A DNA stretch of 36,352 nt from Lentisphaerota bacterium. GTDB taxonomy: Bacteria; Verrucomicrobiota; Kiritimatiellia; RFP12; UBA1067. Shown piece by piece: positions 24,243-34,000 of the stretch. Each line of letters starts with the position of its first letter. The first letter of the stretch is position 1. The notes under the pieces are model-generated. The model ran no database searches and was not told the origin of the DNA. It saw only the letters and a list, made by a program, of their open reading frames with translations. Location of the stretch: assembly GCA_015061665.1 (NCBI GenBank), contig SUWC01000028.1:1-36352 (forward strand), written 5' to 3'. A program made the translations under genes and the position numbers.

Positions 24243-26572
24243 ACCGCCATTGCGGCTGGGATTGCGACTATCATTGCGAAGATCACCGCGCCAATCGCGC
24301 CGAGCGCGACGGTCTGCCACGGAAGGGCGAAGCTCGGCGGGATTCCCCAGCTGGACATCGCCTTGCGCGTTCCGAATGTGAAGAGCCATCCAGCGGCGGA
24401 TCCTCCCGCAAGGCCAAGCGCCATCCCCCACAGCGCGGTCGCGAGCGCCTCTCCCGCCAGCACGCGCACGAGCTGCGCCTTCGTCGCTCCGACAGCCCTC
24501 AGCACGCGGAATTCGCGCTTGCGCGAATCTGCGCTTGCGACGATCATGGCGATGAAGCCCAGCGATATGACGCCGATGAATATGAAGGGCACTCTAGCCA
24601 TCGAGCCGATGAGGTCGTTCCCGTGCGCCAGCGTTCCGTCGGCAACCTCGTCGCGCGAATGAAGCCTCACGGCGTTGCCGCGCACTTCGCCCTCCGACGT
24701 CTCGAGAAACGCCCCGCCGAGCGCCTCGACAATGCCGCGCTCCACGATGCGTCCCGCCTCGAAGGCCCCGTGGCGCGAAAGGAATTCGCTCTCGTAGTCG
24801 AGCCAAAGGTGGGTCATCTTGACAAGTTCCTGCGGGCGCATGTCGCATGCGGCGAGCGTGTCGAAGCTCACGAAGAGCGGCCCGTCGGTGTTTACCGGCA
24901 TCCTGTTCATCCCTCGCACGAGGGCGCGGCTTGTGACCATGTGCCAGTTCACGTCCGCAACGGCCGCGACCTCCAGCTTCATCTTGAATCCGCGGCCGCA
25001 GTCCAGCTCAACGAAGTCGCCCTTGTGCAGCTTGCGGGCGCGCGCCATCATGGACGAAATCACGCACGCATCGCCCGAGAACACCTTGTTTGTCGCGCTG
25101 TCGTAGTCGCCTTCGGCAAACCTGAAGCGAGGCATCCAGTCGCTTGCAAGCAGAAGGGCGTTGCGGTACATCGGCGGACCTCCAGCGCCAGCTCTGCCTC
25201 TCGGGCCCGCCATCGGCTCAAGCGGCGAGAAGTTTACCTGAAGTGGCTGGAGCTCCGCGATTCTCCTGACGCCTTCGACTTTCCTGAGCTTCGCGATGTC
25301 GAAGCTCGAGACTCCGCCCGGCAGGATGGAGACGATTGCGTCTGGCCATTCGACGGACGGCACGAACGCGCTCATAAGCGACGAGCCCCATACCTCGACT
25401 GCGACGAAGGCTCCGAATCCAAACGCGAATGCGACAAGCATCCCCAGGTGCTTTTTCTTCGGCATGGACGCGCTTGCCGCCTCCAGCGGGCGGACGGAGA
25501 GCGCCGGCTTCAGCGCGATGAGCGCGGCCGAAAGCGCGACAAGCGGCGCGACAGCGGCGCAGAGCGCGACGGACTTCGTCGAGAACGCGCTTCCCATCGG
25601 GAACATCTCCTTGTCCATCCCGACATACGCGACAAGCGCAGCCGCAGCTACCGCGACGCCTACGGCAAAACCTGCCGCGGTAAGAATCGCCGCCTCTCGG
25701 AAGACTGAGCGAACGACGCCTGACCTCGTCATCCCGACCATCCTCAGTATTGCGATGTCGCGCCGCTTTGCCTCTATGGAGAGGAACAGCGAATTTAGCA
25801 GAAGGCAGACAGCCGTAAGCGCGGCAGCCCAGAGGAGAAGTGCCTTGGAGCGGTCGAAGTTGCGTCCTGCGTCGCTTGTGAACTGCGGGGCGATTGTGGA
25901 TGCGTTCTGCACTCCTTCGCCGTTCACTTCGGCCTTCCAGAACGAAACTGTTCCAGTCGTCTCGCCCTTGAGCGCGGCAAAAGCGCTTCGGTTTGCAAAT
26001 ACCGTTGGCCAGCCCATCGGGAGCTTGTCGGAGTCGAGGTAGCCGACGATTTTGAACGGCACCGCGCCTTTCTCGCCGATGAACTTGACTACGCTGCCAA
26101 GCGCGGCGGTTTTGCCGCGCCCGAAGCGGCGGAGCGCCCCGCGCAGGCAGACGACTTCAAGCTCGTCTGATGATTCGTCGACCCAGCGTCCTTCTGAAAG
26201 CGGTGCTGAGGCGTAAGGCGATGATCCGGGGGCATTGGCGACGATGCATGTCATGGGAGGGCCCTGCAGTACGCGTCCGTCGGGCCTGTAGTCAATCTGC
26301 ATCGCGACGGCCGAAAGCGAAAGGTCGGCCCTGGGCATCTCCCCGTTCCCCATTCCCCGTTCCCCATTCCCCATTCCCCGTTCCCCGTTCCCCATTCCCC
26401 TCTTCCCTCTCATCCGCAGTCCGTCGATCTTCCATGACTTCCACGGCGCGGAGAGGCGGCGCGCGGTTTCAGGGGCCTGGGCGTCGTTAGTCGCTACGAG
26501 CGACTGCATGAACACGACTGTGCCGACGGCAACCGCTATTCCGGCGACGGCGCATAGATGGCGTGCTTTCAC
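24224..26572 (-). CDS. ABC transporter permease (FtsX/MacB type)
   Basis: A 782-residue inner-membrane protein. A first membrane segment (about residues 5-25) is followed by a large extracytoplasmic domain, then FtsX block one (LFLSIEAKRRDIAILRMVGM from about 265, three segments), a second periplasmic domain, and FtsX block two (about 660-780, SRKREFRVLRAVGATKAQLV). It starts at GTG 26572, sharing GTGA with the ATPase stop. This duplicated-FtsX layout fits exporters or lipoprotein- or peptide-handling mechanotransmission machines. No MacA-like adaptor is next to it. Residues about 60-81 are a low-complexity GMGNGER repeat coded by heptamers (26341-26396), which no family member needs. Substrate unknown. 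Confidence 0.85.
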   Translation of the reverse strand: MKARHLCAVAGIAVAVGTVVFMQSLVATNDAQAPETARRLSAPWKSWKIDGLRMRGKRGMGNGERGMGNGERGMGNGEMPRADLSLSAVAMQIDYRPDGRVLQGPPMTCIVANAPGSSPYASAPLSEGRWVDESSDELEVVCLRGALRRFGRGKTAALGSVVKFIGEKGAVPFKIVGYLDSDKLPMGWPTVFANRSAFAALKGETTGTVSFWKAEVNGEGVQNASTIAPQFTSDAGRNFDRSKALLLWAAALTAVCLLLNSLFLSIEAKRRDIAILRMVGMTRSGVVRSVFREAAILTAAGFAVGVAVAAAALVAYVGMDKEMFPMGSAFSTKSVALCAAVAPLVALSAALIALKPALSVRPLEAASASMPKKKHLGMLVAFAFGFGAFVAVEVWGSSLMSAFVPSVEWPDAIVSILPGGVSSFDIAKLRKVEGVRRIAELQPLQVNFSPLEPMAGPRGRAGAGGPPMYRNALLLASDWMPRFRFAEGDYDSATNKVFSGDACVISSMMARARKLHKGDFVELDCGRGFKMKLEVAAVADVNWHMVTSRALVRGMNRMPVNTDGPLFVSFDTLAACDMRPQELVKMTHLWLDYESEFLSRHGAFEAGRIVERGIVEALGGAFLETSEGEVRGNAVRLHSRDEVADGTLAHGNDLIGSMARVPFIFIGVISLGFIAMIVASADSRKREFRVLRAVGATKAQLVRVLAGEALATALWGMALGLAGGSAAGWLFTFGTRKAMSSWGIPPSFALPWQTVALGAIGAVIFAMIVAIPAAMAVVGKRR
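26341..26396. repeat. Eight tandem heptamers (CCCCRTT) inside the permease gene
   Basis: Eight units of CCCCGTT or CCCCATT in tandem (plus strand), followed by a partial unit. On the coding strand three heptamers make 21 bases, giving the seven-residue repeat GMGNGER. Because 7 is not a multiple of 3, gain or loss of one unit would shift the frame early in the gene. Confidence 0.9.
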
Positions 26573-27291
26573 TTGCAGGTCTCCAGATAGAGCTTCGAGA
26601 CGAGTTCCGCGTCGCCGTTCGTGTCGTGCGAGGCGGCGATGCGTCCTTCACCGAGGAAATGGACCTTCTGTGCGCAGGCGGCGACAACGGGATCGTGCGT
26701 CACAAGGAGGATTGCGCTCTTTTCGGAAGCATTGAGCTCCTTCAGAAGCGAGCAGATCGTCTTTGCGCTTTTGGCGTCGAGGTTGCCCGTAGGTTCGTCT
26801 GCAAGGACGATTTCAGGCTCGGGGAGAAGGGCCCTCGCGATTGCGACGCGCTGCTGTTCGCCGCCCGAGAGCTGTTCGGGCTTTTTCGAGAGAAGGGACG
26901 AAAGCCCCAGCTTGTCTGTGAGCGCGTCGAAGCGGCTGCAGAGCGCGGCGTCGGGTTTGACGCCGTCCAGGACGAGCGGAAGCCAGATGTTGTCGGCGAC
27001 AGTCTTCTCGTTGAGAAGGTTGAAGGACTGGAACACGACGCCGATGTGGCGGCGGCGGAATTTTGTCGCGGCCGTGTCACCCATGGCCGTGATGTCGCGT
27101 CCGCCTATCTCGACCTTGCCTGAGTCCGCGGTGAGAAGCCCTGACGCAATGTGAAGGAAGGTTGACTTACCGCTGCCGCTTGGGCCCATGAGCGCCTCGA
27201 AGCGTCCGCTGTCGATGGAAAGGGAGAAGTCCTTCAGAACTTCCTGTTCGCCGTAATTGCGGCAGATGGATGTGGCTGTCAATGCTTGCAT
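26569..27291 (-). CDS. ABC transporter ATPase (LolD/MacB family)
   Basis: A 240-residue ATP-binding subunit. All motifs are intact: Walker A GPSGSGKS near residue 36, Q-loop VVFQSFNLL near 85, signature LSGGEQQR near 142, Walker B IVLADEPTG near 160, and the switch His in LLVTHD near 197. FNLLNEKTVADNIWLPL is characteristic of the LolD/MacB/FtsE group that pairs with FtsX-like permeases. The start at 27291 (MQALTATSICRNYGE) gives the normal family length. It overlaps the permease gene by four bases, so the pair is coupled. Confidence 0.92.
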   Translation of the reverse strand: MQALTATSICRNYGEQEVLKDFSLSIDSGRFEALMGPSGSGKSTFLHIASGLLTADSGKVEIGGRDITAMGDTAATKFRRRHIGVVFQSFNLLNEKTVADNIWLPLVLDGVKPDAALCSRFDALTDKLGLSSLLSKKPEQLSGGEQQRVAIARALLPEPEIVLADEPTGNLDAKSAKTICSLLKELNASEKSAILLVTHDPVVAACAQKVHFLGEGRIAASHDTNGDAELVSKLYLETCK

Positions 27292-27316
27292 TGTCGTCTT
27301 CGTGCGTTGATTTGCG

Positions 27317-27322
27317 ATTATA
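27317..27322 (-). promoter_or_regulatory. Possible -10 box for the ABC transporter pair
   Basis: TATAAT on the minus strand, ending 25 bases upstream of the ATPase ATG. It has no TGn extension, and no good -35 at the usual distance. Confidence 0.4.
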
Positions 27323-27558
27323 CTTTTGTTAAACGCCGTCGCCCTGCCGCAGGTTCAGTGCGATAAGGACGTGGAGCGACTCATCGCCAATTTTTTCAAC
27401 CGTCGGAGTTCTCAAAACCTTTTGTCGATCCGGCTCAAAACACTCGATTTTACGCGCCTCTGACGAAGTTTTCACCTGCCTCGCAGATTGGTCCGATGCG
27501 GGTGAAATGCTCTTGCCTGCCGCATAGGTCCCTGGAAGCACACTGGGAGCGGCTTTTT

Positions 27559-27567
27559 TGCTATAAT
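27559..27567 (+). promoter_or_regulatory. Extended -10 promoter for AAA-ATPase copy 1
   Basis: TGCTATAAT behind a run of six T. The last base is 9 positions before the ATG at 27576, predicting a leader of about 2 bases. There is no Shine-Dalgarno sequence. Confidence 0.65.
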
Positions 27568-27575
27568 ATCTACTA

Positions 27576-29168
27576 ATGAGACCGATTGCCACAGATACGC
27601 ACGACTTCCCGTCGTTGAGAATGGACGGAAAGATATACGTCGACAAGACGGAGTACATCTACCGCCTTATTGCGCACAACAGCTCAAAGCTCTTTTTCAT
27701 GTCGCGTCCCCGCCGGTTCGGGAAGTCGCTCACGGTCTCGGCGCTCAAGGCACTGTTCTCGGGAAGACGCGAGCTGTTCAAGGGCCTCTACATCGACGGG
27801 ACAGACTGGAAGTGGGAAAAGCACCCTGTAATCCACTTCGAGTTCAACGATCTCACGACGACAAGCATCGAGGCGTTTGCCGAGGACTTGAAGAACCATG
27901 TCGAAGAGCGTCTTGCCGAGGCTGGATATGCTTACGACAACACAAAACCTGCCCATTGGAACTTCGGCAAGGCGATCGAGACGCTTGCCGTGCAGAAGGA
28001 CGAGAACGGCAATGAGTTCCACAGGGGGGTCGTGATACTTGTCGACGAATACGACGCGCCGGTAGGCCACGCCTTGGGCGACATTGACTTTGCGGAGAAG
28101 ATACGCGACCGCCTTTCAGTTGTGTACTCCCAGATGAAGAACCGGACGGGCGACATAAGATTTCTCTTCATGACGGGCGTCAGCAAATTCACGCGGCTTT
28201 CGGTGTTCTCCGCTTTAAACAACATTGTCGATGTGTCGCAGGACAGTGAATACGCGACGATGTTCGGCTACACGGAGGAGGAACTTTCCGCCAACTTCGA
28301 GGAGCATCTGCGCGAACACGCCAGGATAATGGGCAAGTCCTACGAAGACTACCGCGCCGAGATGAAGCAGTGGTACAACGGATTCCGCTTCGCGCCGGAT
28401 GACGTAACGACAGTATACAATCCGATTTCCGTTGCGCTCACGCTCGCGAAGAAGGAACGCGGCTTCAAGGCCACATGGGCTACGACGGGGCGTCCGTCGA
28501 TGCTGATGAACTACCTGAAGCGGGAGGATATGCTGCGGATTGACCCGGAGAGGACGCAGAAGGTGCGGGAAGCCGCATTCGATGTCGCGGAGCTTCGGAA
28601 TCTCCAGCCCATTGCGATGCTATACCAGTCGGGGTATCTTACAATCAAGGACTACGATCCCCTTACCAGAGGCTTTACTCTAGGCATGCCGGACGAGGAA
28701 GTGCGTGAAGACCTCTGCACGCTTATGACTGGTGTGGCAGCGGGCAAGGACATGCAGTGGGCGTCGTCGCTTGGCGACAAGCTGCTCTTCTCCGAATGGG
28801 ACGATTTCTTCGAAGGGCTTCAGTCCCTTTACGCGGCGATGGCCTATGGATCGACCGAAAGGCGCGTCCACGAGAACTCATACGGACGCTGCCTGTCTTT
28901 CCTTCTCGCCAGCTGCGGCTTCCGCTTCAGGATGGAGTCCGTTCAGTCGAACGGTCGCGCGGACGTCGTCGCTGAACATCCTGCGCTTGTCTGCATCTTC
29001 GAGTTGAAGGTTGACGAACCAGTCGACCGTGCGTTCGCCCAGATCCGCGAGAAGAAGTACGCAGAGCCGTTTCTTGCCGACGGACGCCACATCTGGCTCA
29101 TCGGCCTTTCCTTCGACTCCAAGACGCGCCACCTCGTCGACTTCGCAGTCGAGCCGTTCCAACCTTAG
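27576..29168 (+). CDS. AAA-ATPase-like protein with C-terminal PD-(D/E)XK nuclease domain (copy 1)
   Basis: A 530-residue cytoplasmic protein of the AAA-ATPase_like plus PDDEXK_9 (formerly DUF1703) family. The N-terminus (ATDTHDFPSLRMDGKIYVDKTEYIYRLI) matches the family start and fixes the ATG. The P-loop is SRPRRFGKSLTV near residue 43, Walker B is ILVDEYDAPVG near 154, and LFMTGVSKFTRLSVFSALNN (near 201) is a family hallmark. A WYNGFRF motif lies near 270. The C-terminus carries the nuclease core: the Asp of GRADVV, then IFELK (E-x-K) near 489. The cellular role is not established; the families are often multi-copy and have been linked to mobile DNA or defence only by inference. It differs from copy 2 mainly at residues 94-129 and 323-412. 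Confidence 0.88.
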   Translation: MRPIATDTHDFPSLRMDGKIYVDKTEYIYRLIAHNSSKLFFMSRPRRFGKSLTVSALKALFSGRRELFKGLYIDGTDWKWEKHPVIHFEFNDLTTTSIEAFAEDLKNHVEERLAEAGYAYDNTKPAHWNFGKAIETLAVQKDENGNEFHRGVVILVDEYDAPVGHALGDIDFAEKIRDRLSVVYSQMKNRTGDIRFLFMTGVSKFTRLSVFSALNNIVDVSQDSEYATMFGYTEEELSANFEEHLREHARIMGKSYEDYRAEMKQWYNGFRFAPDDVTTVYNPISVALTLAKKERGFKATWATTGRPSMLMNYLKREDMLRIDPERTQKVREAAFDVAELRNLQPIAMLYQSGYLTIKDYDPLTRGFTLGMPDEEVREDLCTLMTGVAAGKDMQWASSLGDKLLFSEWDDFFEGLQSLYAAMAYGSTERRVHENSYGRCLSFLLASCGFRFRMESVQSNGRADVVAEHPALVCIFELKVDEPVDRAFAQIREKKYAEPFLADGRHIWLIGLSFDSKTRHLVDFAVEPFQP

Positions 29169-29288
29169 GTTCCCGGCAATCCCCGTCTGCGGAAGTCCGG
29201 TATGGCGACTGCCCCTCGATCTTGCCCGTTTCGGCATGCCTGCAGCCTCCCCACGAAGGATGTTGGCGAACACTGGGAGCGGCTTTTT

Positions 29289-29297
29289 TGCTATAAT
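29289..29297 (+). promoter_or_regulatory. Extended -10 promoter for AAA-ATPase copy 2
   Basis: Same TGCTATAAT and T-run as copy 1, again with about 2 bases of predicted leader before the ATG at 29306. Both copies therefore look independently transcribed. Confidence 0.65.
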
Positions 29298-29305
29298 ATC
29301 TACTA

Positions 29306-30898
29306 ATGAGACCGATTGCCACAGATACGCACGACTTCCCGTCGTTGAGAATGGACGGAAAGATATACGTCGACAAGACGGAGTACATCTACCGCCTTAT
29401 TGCGCACAACAGCTCAAAGCTCTTTTTCATGTCGCGTCCCCGCCGGTTCGGGAAGTCGCTCACGGTCTCGGCGCTCAAGGCTCTGTTCTCGGGAAGACGC
29501 GAGCTGTTCAAGGGTCTCTACATCGACGGCACCGACTGGAAGTGGGAGAAGCACCCTGTAATCCACTTCGAGTTCAACGACCTCGAGACGACAACCTTGG
29601 AGTCGTTCGAGAAGTCGCTTGCATGGCATGTTGAGCGCAAGCTCTCGGAGGCCGGGTATTCATACAACAAGTCGATATCGCCTGCCGACAACTTCGGCAA
29701 GGCGATCGAGACGCTTGCCGTGCAGAAGGACGAGAAAGGCAATGAGGTCCACAGGGGCGTTGCGATACTTATCGACGAATACGACGCGCCGGTAGGCCAC
29801 GCATTGGGCGACATTGACTTTGCGGAGAAGATACGCGACCGCCTTTCAGTTGTGTACTCCCAGATGAAGAACCGGACGGGCGACATAAGATTCCTCTTCA
29901 TGACGGGCGTCAGCAAGTTCACGCGGTTGTCGGTGTTCTCCGCTCTAAACAACATTGTCGATGTATCGCAGGACAGCGAATACGCGACGATGTTCGGCTA
30001 CACGGAGGAGGAGCTTTCCGCCAACTTCGAGGAGCATCTGCGCGAACACGCCAGGATAATGGGCAAGTCCTACGAGGACTACCGCGCCGAGATGAAGCAG
30101 TGGTACAACGGATTCCGCTTCGCGCCGGATGACGTAACGACAGTATACAATCCGATTTCCGTTGCGCTCACGCTCGCGAAGAAGAAACGCGGCTTCAAGG
30201 CCACATGGGCTACGACGGGGCGTCCGTCGATGTTGATGAACTACCTCAAGCGGGAGGATATGCTGCGCATCGACGTCGAACGGCTGCGCGGCGTTTCGGA
30301 CGCCGAGTTCGACGTAGCGGAGCTGCGTTATTTGCGCCCTGTCGCAATGTTGTTCCAGGCAGGATATCTTACAATAAAGGATTACGATCCTCTTACCGAG
30401 TCCTATACGCTCGGAGTGCCAGACGAGGAAGTGAGACGCGATCTTTGCACGCTGATGACGGGCGTCGTGGCCAACAAGGATATGCAGTGGGCGGCATCTC
30501 TTGGCGGGAAGCTCCTGGCCGAGATGTGGGATGATTTCTTTGAAGGGCTGCAGTCCCTTTACGCGGCGATGGCCTATGGATCGACCGAAAGGCGCGTCCA
30601 CGAGAACTCGTACGGACGCTGCCTGTCTTTCCTGCTCGCCAGCTGCGGCTTCCGCTTCAGGATGGAGTCCGTTCAGTCGAACGGACGCGCGGACGTTGTC
30701 GCAGAACACCCGGCGCTTGTCTGCATCTTCGAGTTGAAGGTTGACGAACCAGTCGACCGTGCGTTCGCCCAGATCCGCGAGAAGAAGTACGCAGAGCCGT
30801 TTCTTGCCGACGGACGCCACATCTGGCTCATCGGCCTTTCCTTCGACTCCAAGACTCGCCACCTCGTCGACTTCGCAGCCGAGCCGTTCCAACCTTAG
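29306..30898 (+). CDS. AAA-ATPase-like protein with C-terminal PD-(D/E)XK nuclease domain (copy 2)
   Basis: A 530-residue paralogue of the preceding gene, same domain order, with P-loop, Walker B (ILIDEYDAPVG) and the nuclease residues (GRADVV, IFELK) all intact, so neither copy is a pseudogene. Residues 94-129 (ETTTLESFEKSLAWHVER and onward) and 323-412 (VERLRGVSDAEFDVAELRYL and onward) are replaced by clearly different sequence, while blocks between and around them are close to identical. The first variable part follows the P-loop domain strand HFEFNDL; the second lies between the ATPase and the nuclease. That pattern suggests that these parts contact a partner or target. Function unknown. 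Confidence 0.88.
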   Translation: MRPIATDTHDFPSLRMDGKIYVDKTEYIYRLIAHNSSKLFFMSRPRRFGKSLTVSALKALFSGRRELFKGLYIDGTDWKWEKHPVIHFEFNDLETTTLESFEKSLAWHVERKLSEAGYSYNKSISPADNFGKAIETLAVQKDEKGNEVHRGVAILIDEYDAPVGHALGDIDFAEKIRDRLSVVYSQMKNRTGDIRFLFMTGVSKFTRLSVFSALNNIVDVSQDSEYATMFGYTEEELSANFEEHLREHARIMGKSYEDYRAEMKQWYNGFRFAPDDVTTVYNPISVALTLAKKKRGFKATWATTGRPSMLMNYLKREDMLRIDVERLRGVSDAEFDVAELRYLRPVAMLFQAGYLTIKDYDPLTESYTLGVPDEEVRRDLCTLMTGVVANKDMQWAASLGGKLLAEMWDDFFEGLQSLYAAMAYGSTERRVHENSYGRCLSFLLASCGFRFRMESVQSNGRADVVAEHPALVCIFELKVDEPVDRAFAQIREKKYAEPFLADGRHIWLIGLSFDSKTRHLVDFAAEPFQP

Positions 30899-31005
30899 GT
30901 TCCCGGCAAGCCTCGTCTGCGGAAGTCCGGTATGGCGACTGCCCCTCGATCTTGCCCGTTTCGGCATACCCCCCCAAAAGTGGGATAAATTCGCCTCCCC
31001 GATTG

Positions 31006-31014
31006 TGCTAGAAT
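31006..31014 (+). promoter_or_regulatory. Extended -10 promoter and ribosome site for the surface protein
   Basis: TGCTAGAAT, a near-consensus extended -10, predicts transcription from about 31021. Here there is a 24-base leader with a strong GGAGG at 31031-31035, nine bases before the ATG at 31045, unlike the leaderless arrangement elsewhere. Confidence 0.55.
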
Positions 31015-31044
31015 AATAGCCAACTAAGAGGGAGGAATGTCAAA

Positions 31045-34000
31045 ATGCAAGAAAACAAGCATATTTCAACCGGTTTGGCAATCGCCGCATGCGCTTTGTC
31101 GCTTGCGGTGCATGCTGCCGACAACGATTGGCAGGTGTCGTCGGGCGAAGGGGCGTCTACGGAATGGTCCAATCCCGCAAACTGGAGCCTTTCGCTTGAC
31201 GATACCTCTAACGGACTCCGCTTTCGCGAAGGATCGGGTGTGCTTGACAGAGATGTGACGGTGACATTCGCTGATGCATATGAATACCCTAATTATCTCA
31301 AGTTTGAGAATATATCGACGCTTGACGGTTCTGGACTAGTCACGTTTCGAGGAAATACCGATGAATCCGGTCTTTCCATAACATCAGGTAATAACATCCT
31401 CGTTGGTTGGTATGGCAGCGGCGGCTATCGCGGTAACGTCGAATTTGCCAAGGGCTCTTACAGCATGGATAATGCATTGCTGGTTCAGCACGGTTGCGCG
31501 ACAATCAGCGGCGCTTCGCTGTACTGCGGCGGCAATCTTCATCTAGGCTACGGCGATGCCGCCGAAACGACGTTGAACATATTCGGCGGAAGCGTATCCT
31601 GCAATGGTTTTTACATCGGTGACAAGTCTGGCAACAAGGCCACCTGCGTGATGACAAACGGTACTCTTACTTCCAGGGCAACTGGCGATTCTGCTGCGTT
31701 TATAGGCCAGAATGGGCAGGGCGAGTTCTTCTTTTACGGCGGCAAGGCGGACTTCAATGGTCAGTTTCAGATAGGCAGGTATAATGGTAGCAGCGGGCTT
31801 TTCGTCATTACCAATGGCGAGTTCTCCGTGGCAAGCTATACTTGCATTGGCTATAACAGCGGTAGCGGAAAGTTCATAATGGATGGTGGTACCTTTACCG
31901 ACAGAGGCGGTGTCTTTATCGTCGGACAGGGATCAAACGCTTCTGCGACTGGCGAATGCATAGTCTCCAATGGCGTCCTTAATGTCCAGTCAATGTATAT
32001 ATCAGAGAACAACACGTGCGGTACTTTGACTGTTGAAGGCGGTGAGGTGAATGTCAATGGTACGGTACTGCTCATCAGGAACGACAAAAGTCAGGTCGCC
32101 ACCGTGAACCTCAATGGCGGTGTGCTGTCCACGGAGAGATTTGATTTAGGCGGAGGCGGCCAAAGCGGCAACAGCGCAGTAATCAATTTCAACGGCGGAA
32201 CGCTTAAAGGCGTCAGGTCGACTAGTAACGCATTTATACCCAACCTCGGACGCCTCACCGTGAAGCTCGGCGAAAAGGGCGCAATATTCGATACAGCCGG
32301 ATTCGACCTCACTGTAGCGGACACCCTTGACAATGCTGATGGGCTCGATCACAATGCTCCGATCGCCAAGAAGGGCCTCGGCACGCTCACGATTTCCTCC
32401 AGTCTCGACCTCAACCGCACGTTCAAGTTCGTTATTGACGGCGGAGTCGGACCGATCGCGCTGACCGGCGAGGATAATTCGCTGGGCGAAGACAAAAAGA
32501 TTTCCGTTGCCCTGGACCCTGTTGATGCGCTTACCAATACGACTTATGTACTCATGACAGGCATTGACACATCTTACACGAAAGAAGATAATTTTGTCCT
32601 TCCTTCGAACAATGGTTTCTATGCATATACGTGGACGCTTGAAAATGGCGAGCTCTCGGTTGCTCTTGGCTATGTCGAAGGTGCTCCTGTCACTGCGGAG
32701 TATTCGGCCGCAAACGAGACATGGGAGTATTACAACGCCAGCCACGAGATTCTGCAGGGGGCGTCAGGGAGCGCGTTCACATCCTATGTCTTTTGCGGAA
32801 ACGAACCCGATGGGGCCTTTGGATCGATCTCCGCATCGCATAGCGTCATACTCCGCAGCGGTACGATATCAGTCTCTTCGCCCGTCTCCGCGGGCATTGT
32901 TACGGTCCCGGCGGAATCAACGGCAGTGCTGTCCGGCGGTGAGGGTGCTTCGTTCAAGGCAAAGCGCCTCGTCAACAACGGAACGCTGACGTTCGCCGGA
33001 ACGATTTCGGTCGATTCGCTTGAGCAGCCTGGAGCTGTCGCCATAGCGGATGGTGCGCGTGTCGAACTGTCAAGGCCTCAGACAATCGCGGCTGCGATAA
33101 CAGGGAGTGGAACTCTTGCACTTTCGGGCGGCAAGTTCACGTGCTCTAGTGCAGGCGTGTTCGGTGCATACGACGGAGCCTCGCGATTCGACGGCACCAT
33201 AGAGGTGGGCGCCGGCACTCAGCTTGATTCCGCTATGGTCGGAGAGAATGTCAGGCTAGGGCGCGCTGTCGTGAGACTGACCGGCGGTTCGACTGTCTAC
33301 CTTGGCGGAGACAACGGGTCGCGCTGTTCGAACAATTTCGACATTGCAGGAACGGGGAACGTGATTTATGCCACGAAAGCCAACATGTTCATGAGTGGTG
33401 CGTTTACGGGAATCGGAGAGGTGGTTGTGAGAACTGACGGAAAACGCGGTCCGCGTCCTTCCGGCGATAATAGCCAGTTTGCAGGCGTGTTCACTCTAAG
33501 AAACGTTGACTCGCAGGGAGATACGGGTTTTCATGGCGCAAATGCGACGTCTGCCGCAGGCAAGTGGATAATCGACACTGATAACAACAACCGCATCGTG
33601 GATTTTGCGGACGCGCAGAACGGCACGTTTCATGTCGGCGAACTATATCAGTCTGTGGCGTCCACGAGCCTTCGTGTGACGACGACGGGAACAGGAATTG
33701 TCGTTGGAGAAAGAAGCGGAGGCGAGTCGGTGATAAACGGACACTTCACCGGCAATGCTTTCTCGTTCACCAAGCTCGGCGCGGATTCGTGGCTGACGCT
33801 CGGGCAGGGGTTTGCGGCGGCTGCGGGTTCGACCTTCAACTTCTCTGCGGGCGGAATATGCTTCAACCTTCCCGCAGGCGAGACCGAGCCGACGTCGCTG
33901 ATTGGCCATACGGTGACGTTCGATCCCTCAGTGAAGATCCGCGTCGCGATGACGCAGGCGCAGTTCGAGGCGCTTGACCTTAACGAAGAGTATCTTGTCG

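Larger units (their letters stand above)
27292..27575. other. 284-base divergent intergenic region
   Basis: It separates the ABC genes (minus) from the first AAA-ATPase gene (plus). It holds a TATAAT facing left (27317-27322), the extended -10 facing right (27559-27567) and a 6-bp inverted repeat, ATGCGG (27496-27501) with CCGCAT (27520-27525). The last 36 bases belong to the duplicated unit. No convincing gene is seen in the rest. Confidence 0.6.
27540..29237 (+). repeat. 1698-bp direct duplication, copy 1
   Basis: This segment and 29270-30967 align end to end at a constant offset of 1730 with no insertion or deletion. Both start at ACACTGGGAGCGG and end at CCCGTTTCGGCAT, and include the promoter, a whole gene and 69 bases of 3' flank. 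The 32 bases between the units are unique. Confidence 0.9.
29270..30967 (+). repeat. 1698-bp direct duplication, copy 2
   Basis: Second unit of the tandem pair (see 27540-29237). Differences cluster in two parts of the gene; the promoter, the first 270 bases of the gene and the last third are almost the same. Confidence 0.9.

Noticed and set aside
27576-30898. Insertion sequence or transposase pair
   Set aside because: The proteins have P-loop and PD-(D/E)XK domains but no DDE or Y1/HUH transposase motifs, and the units lack terminal inverted repeats.
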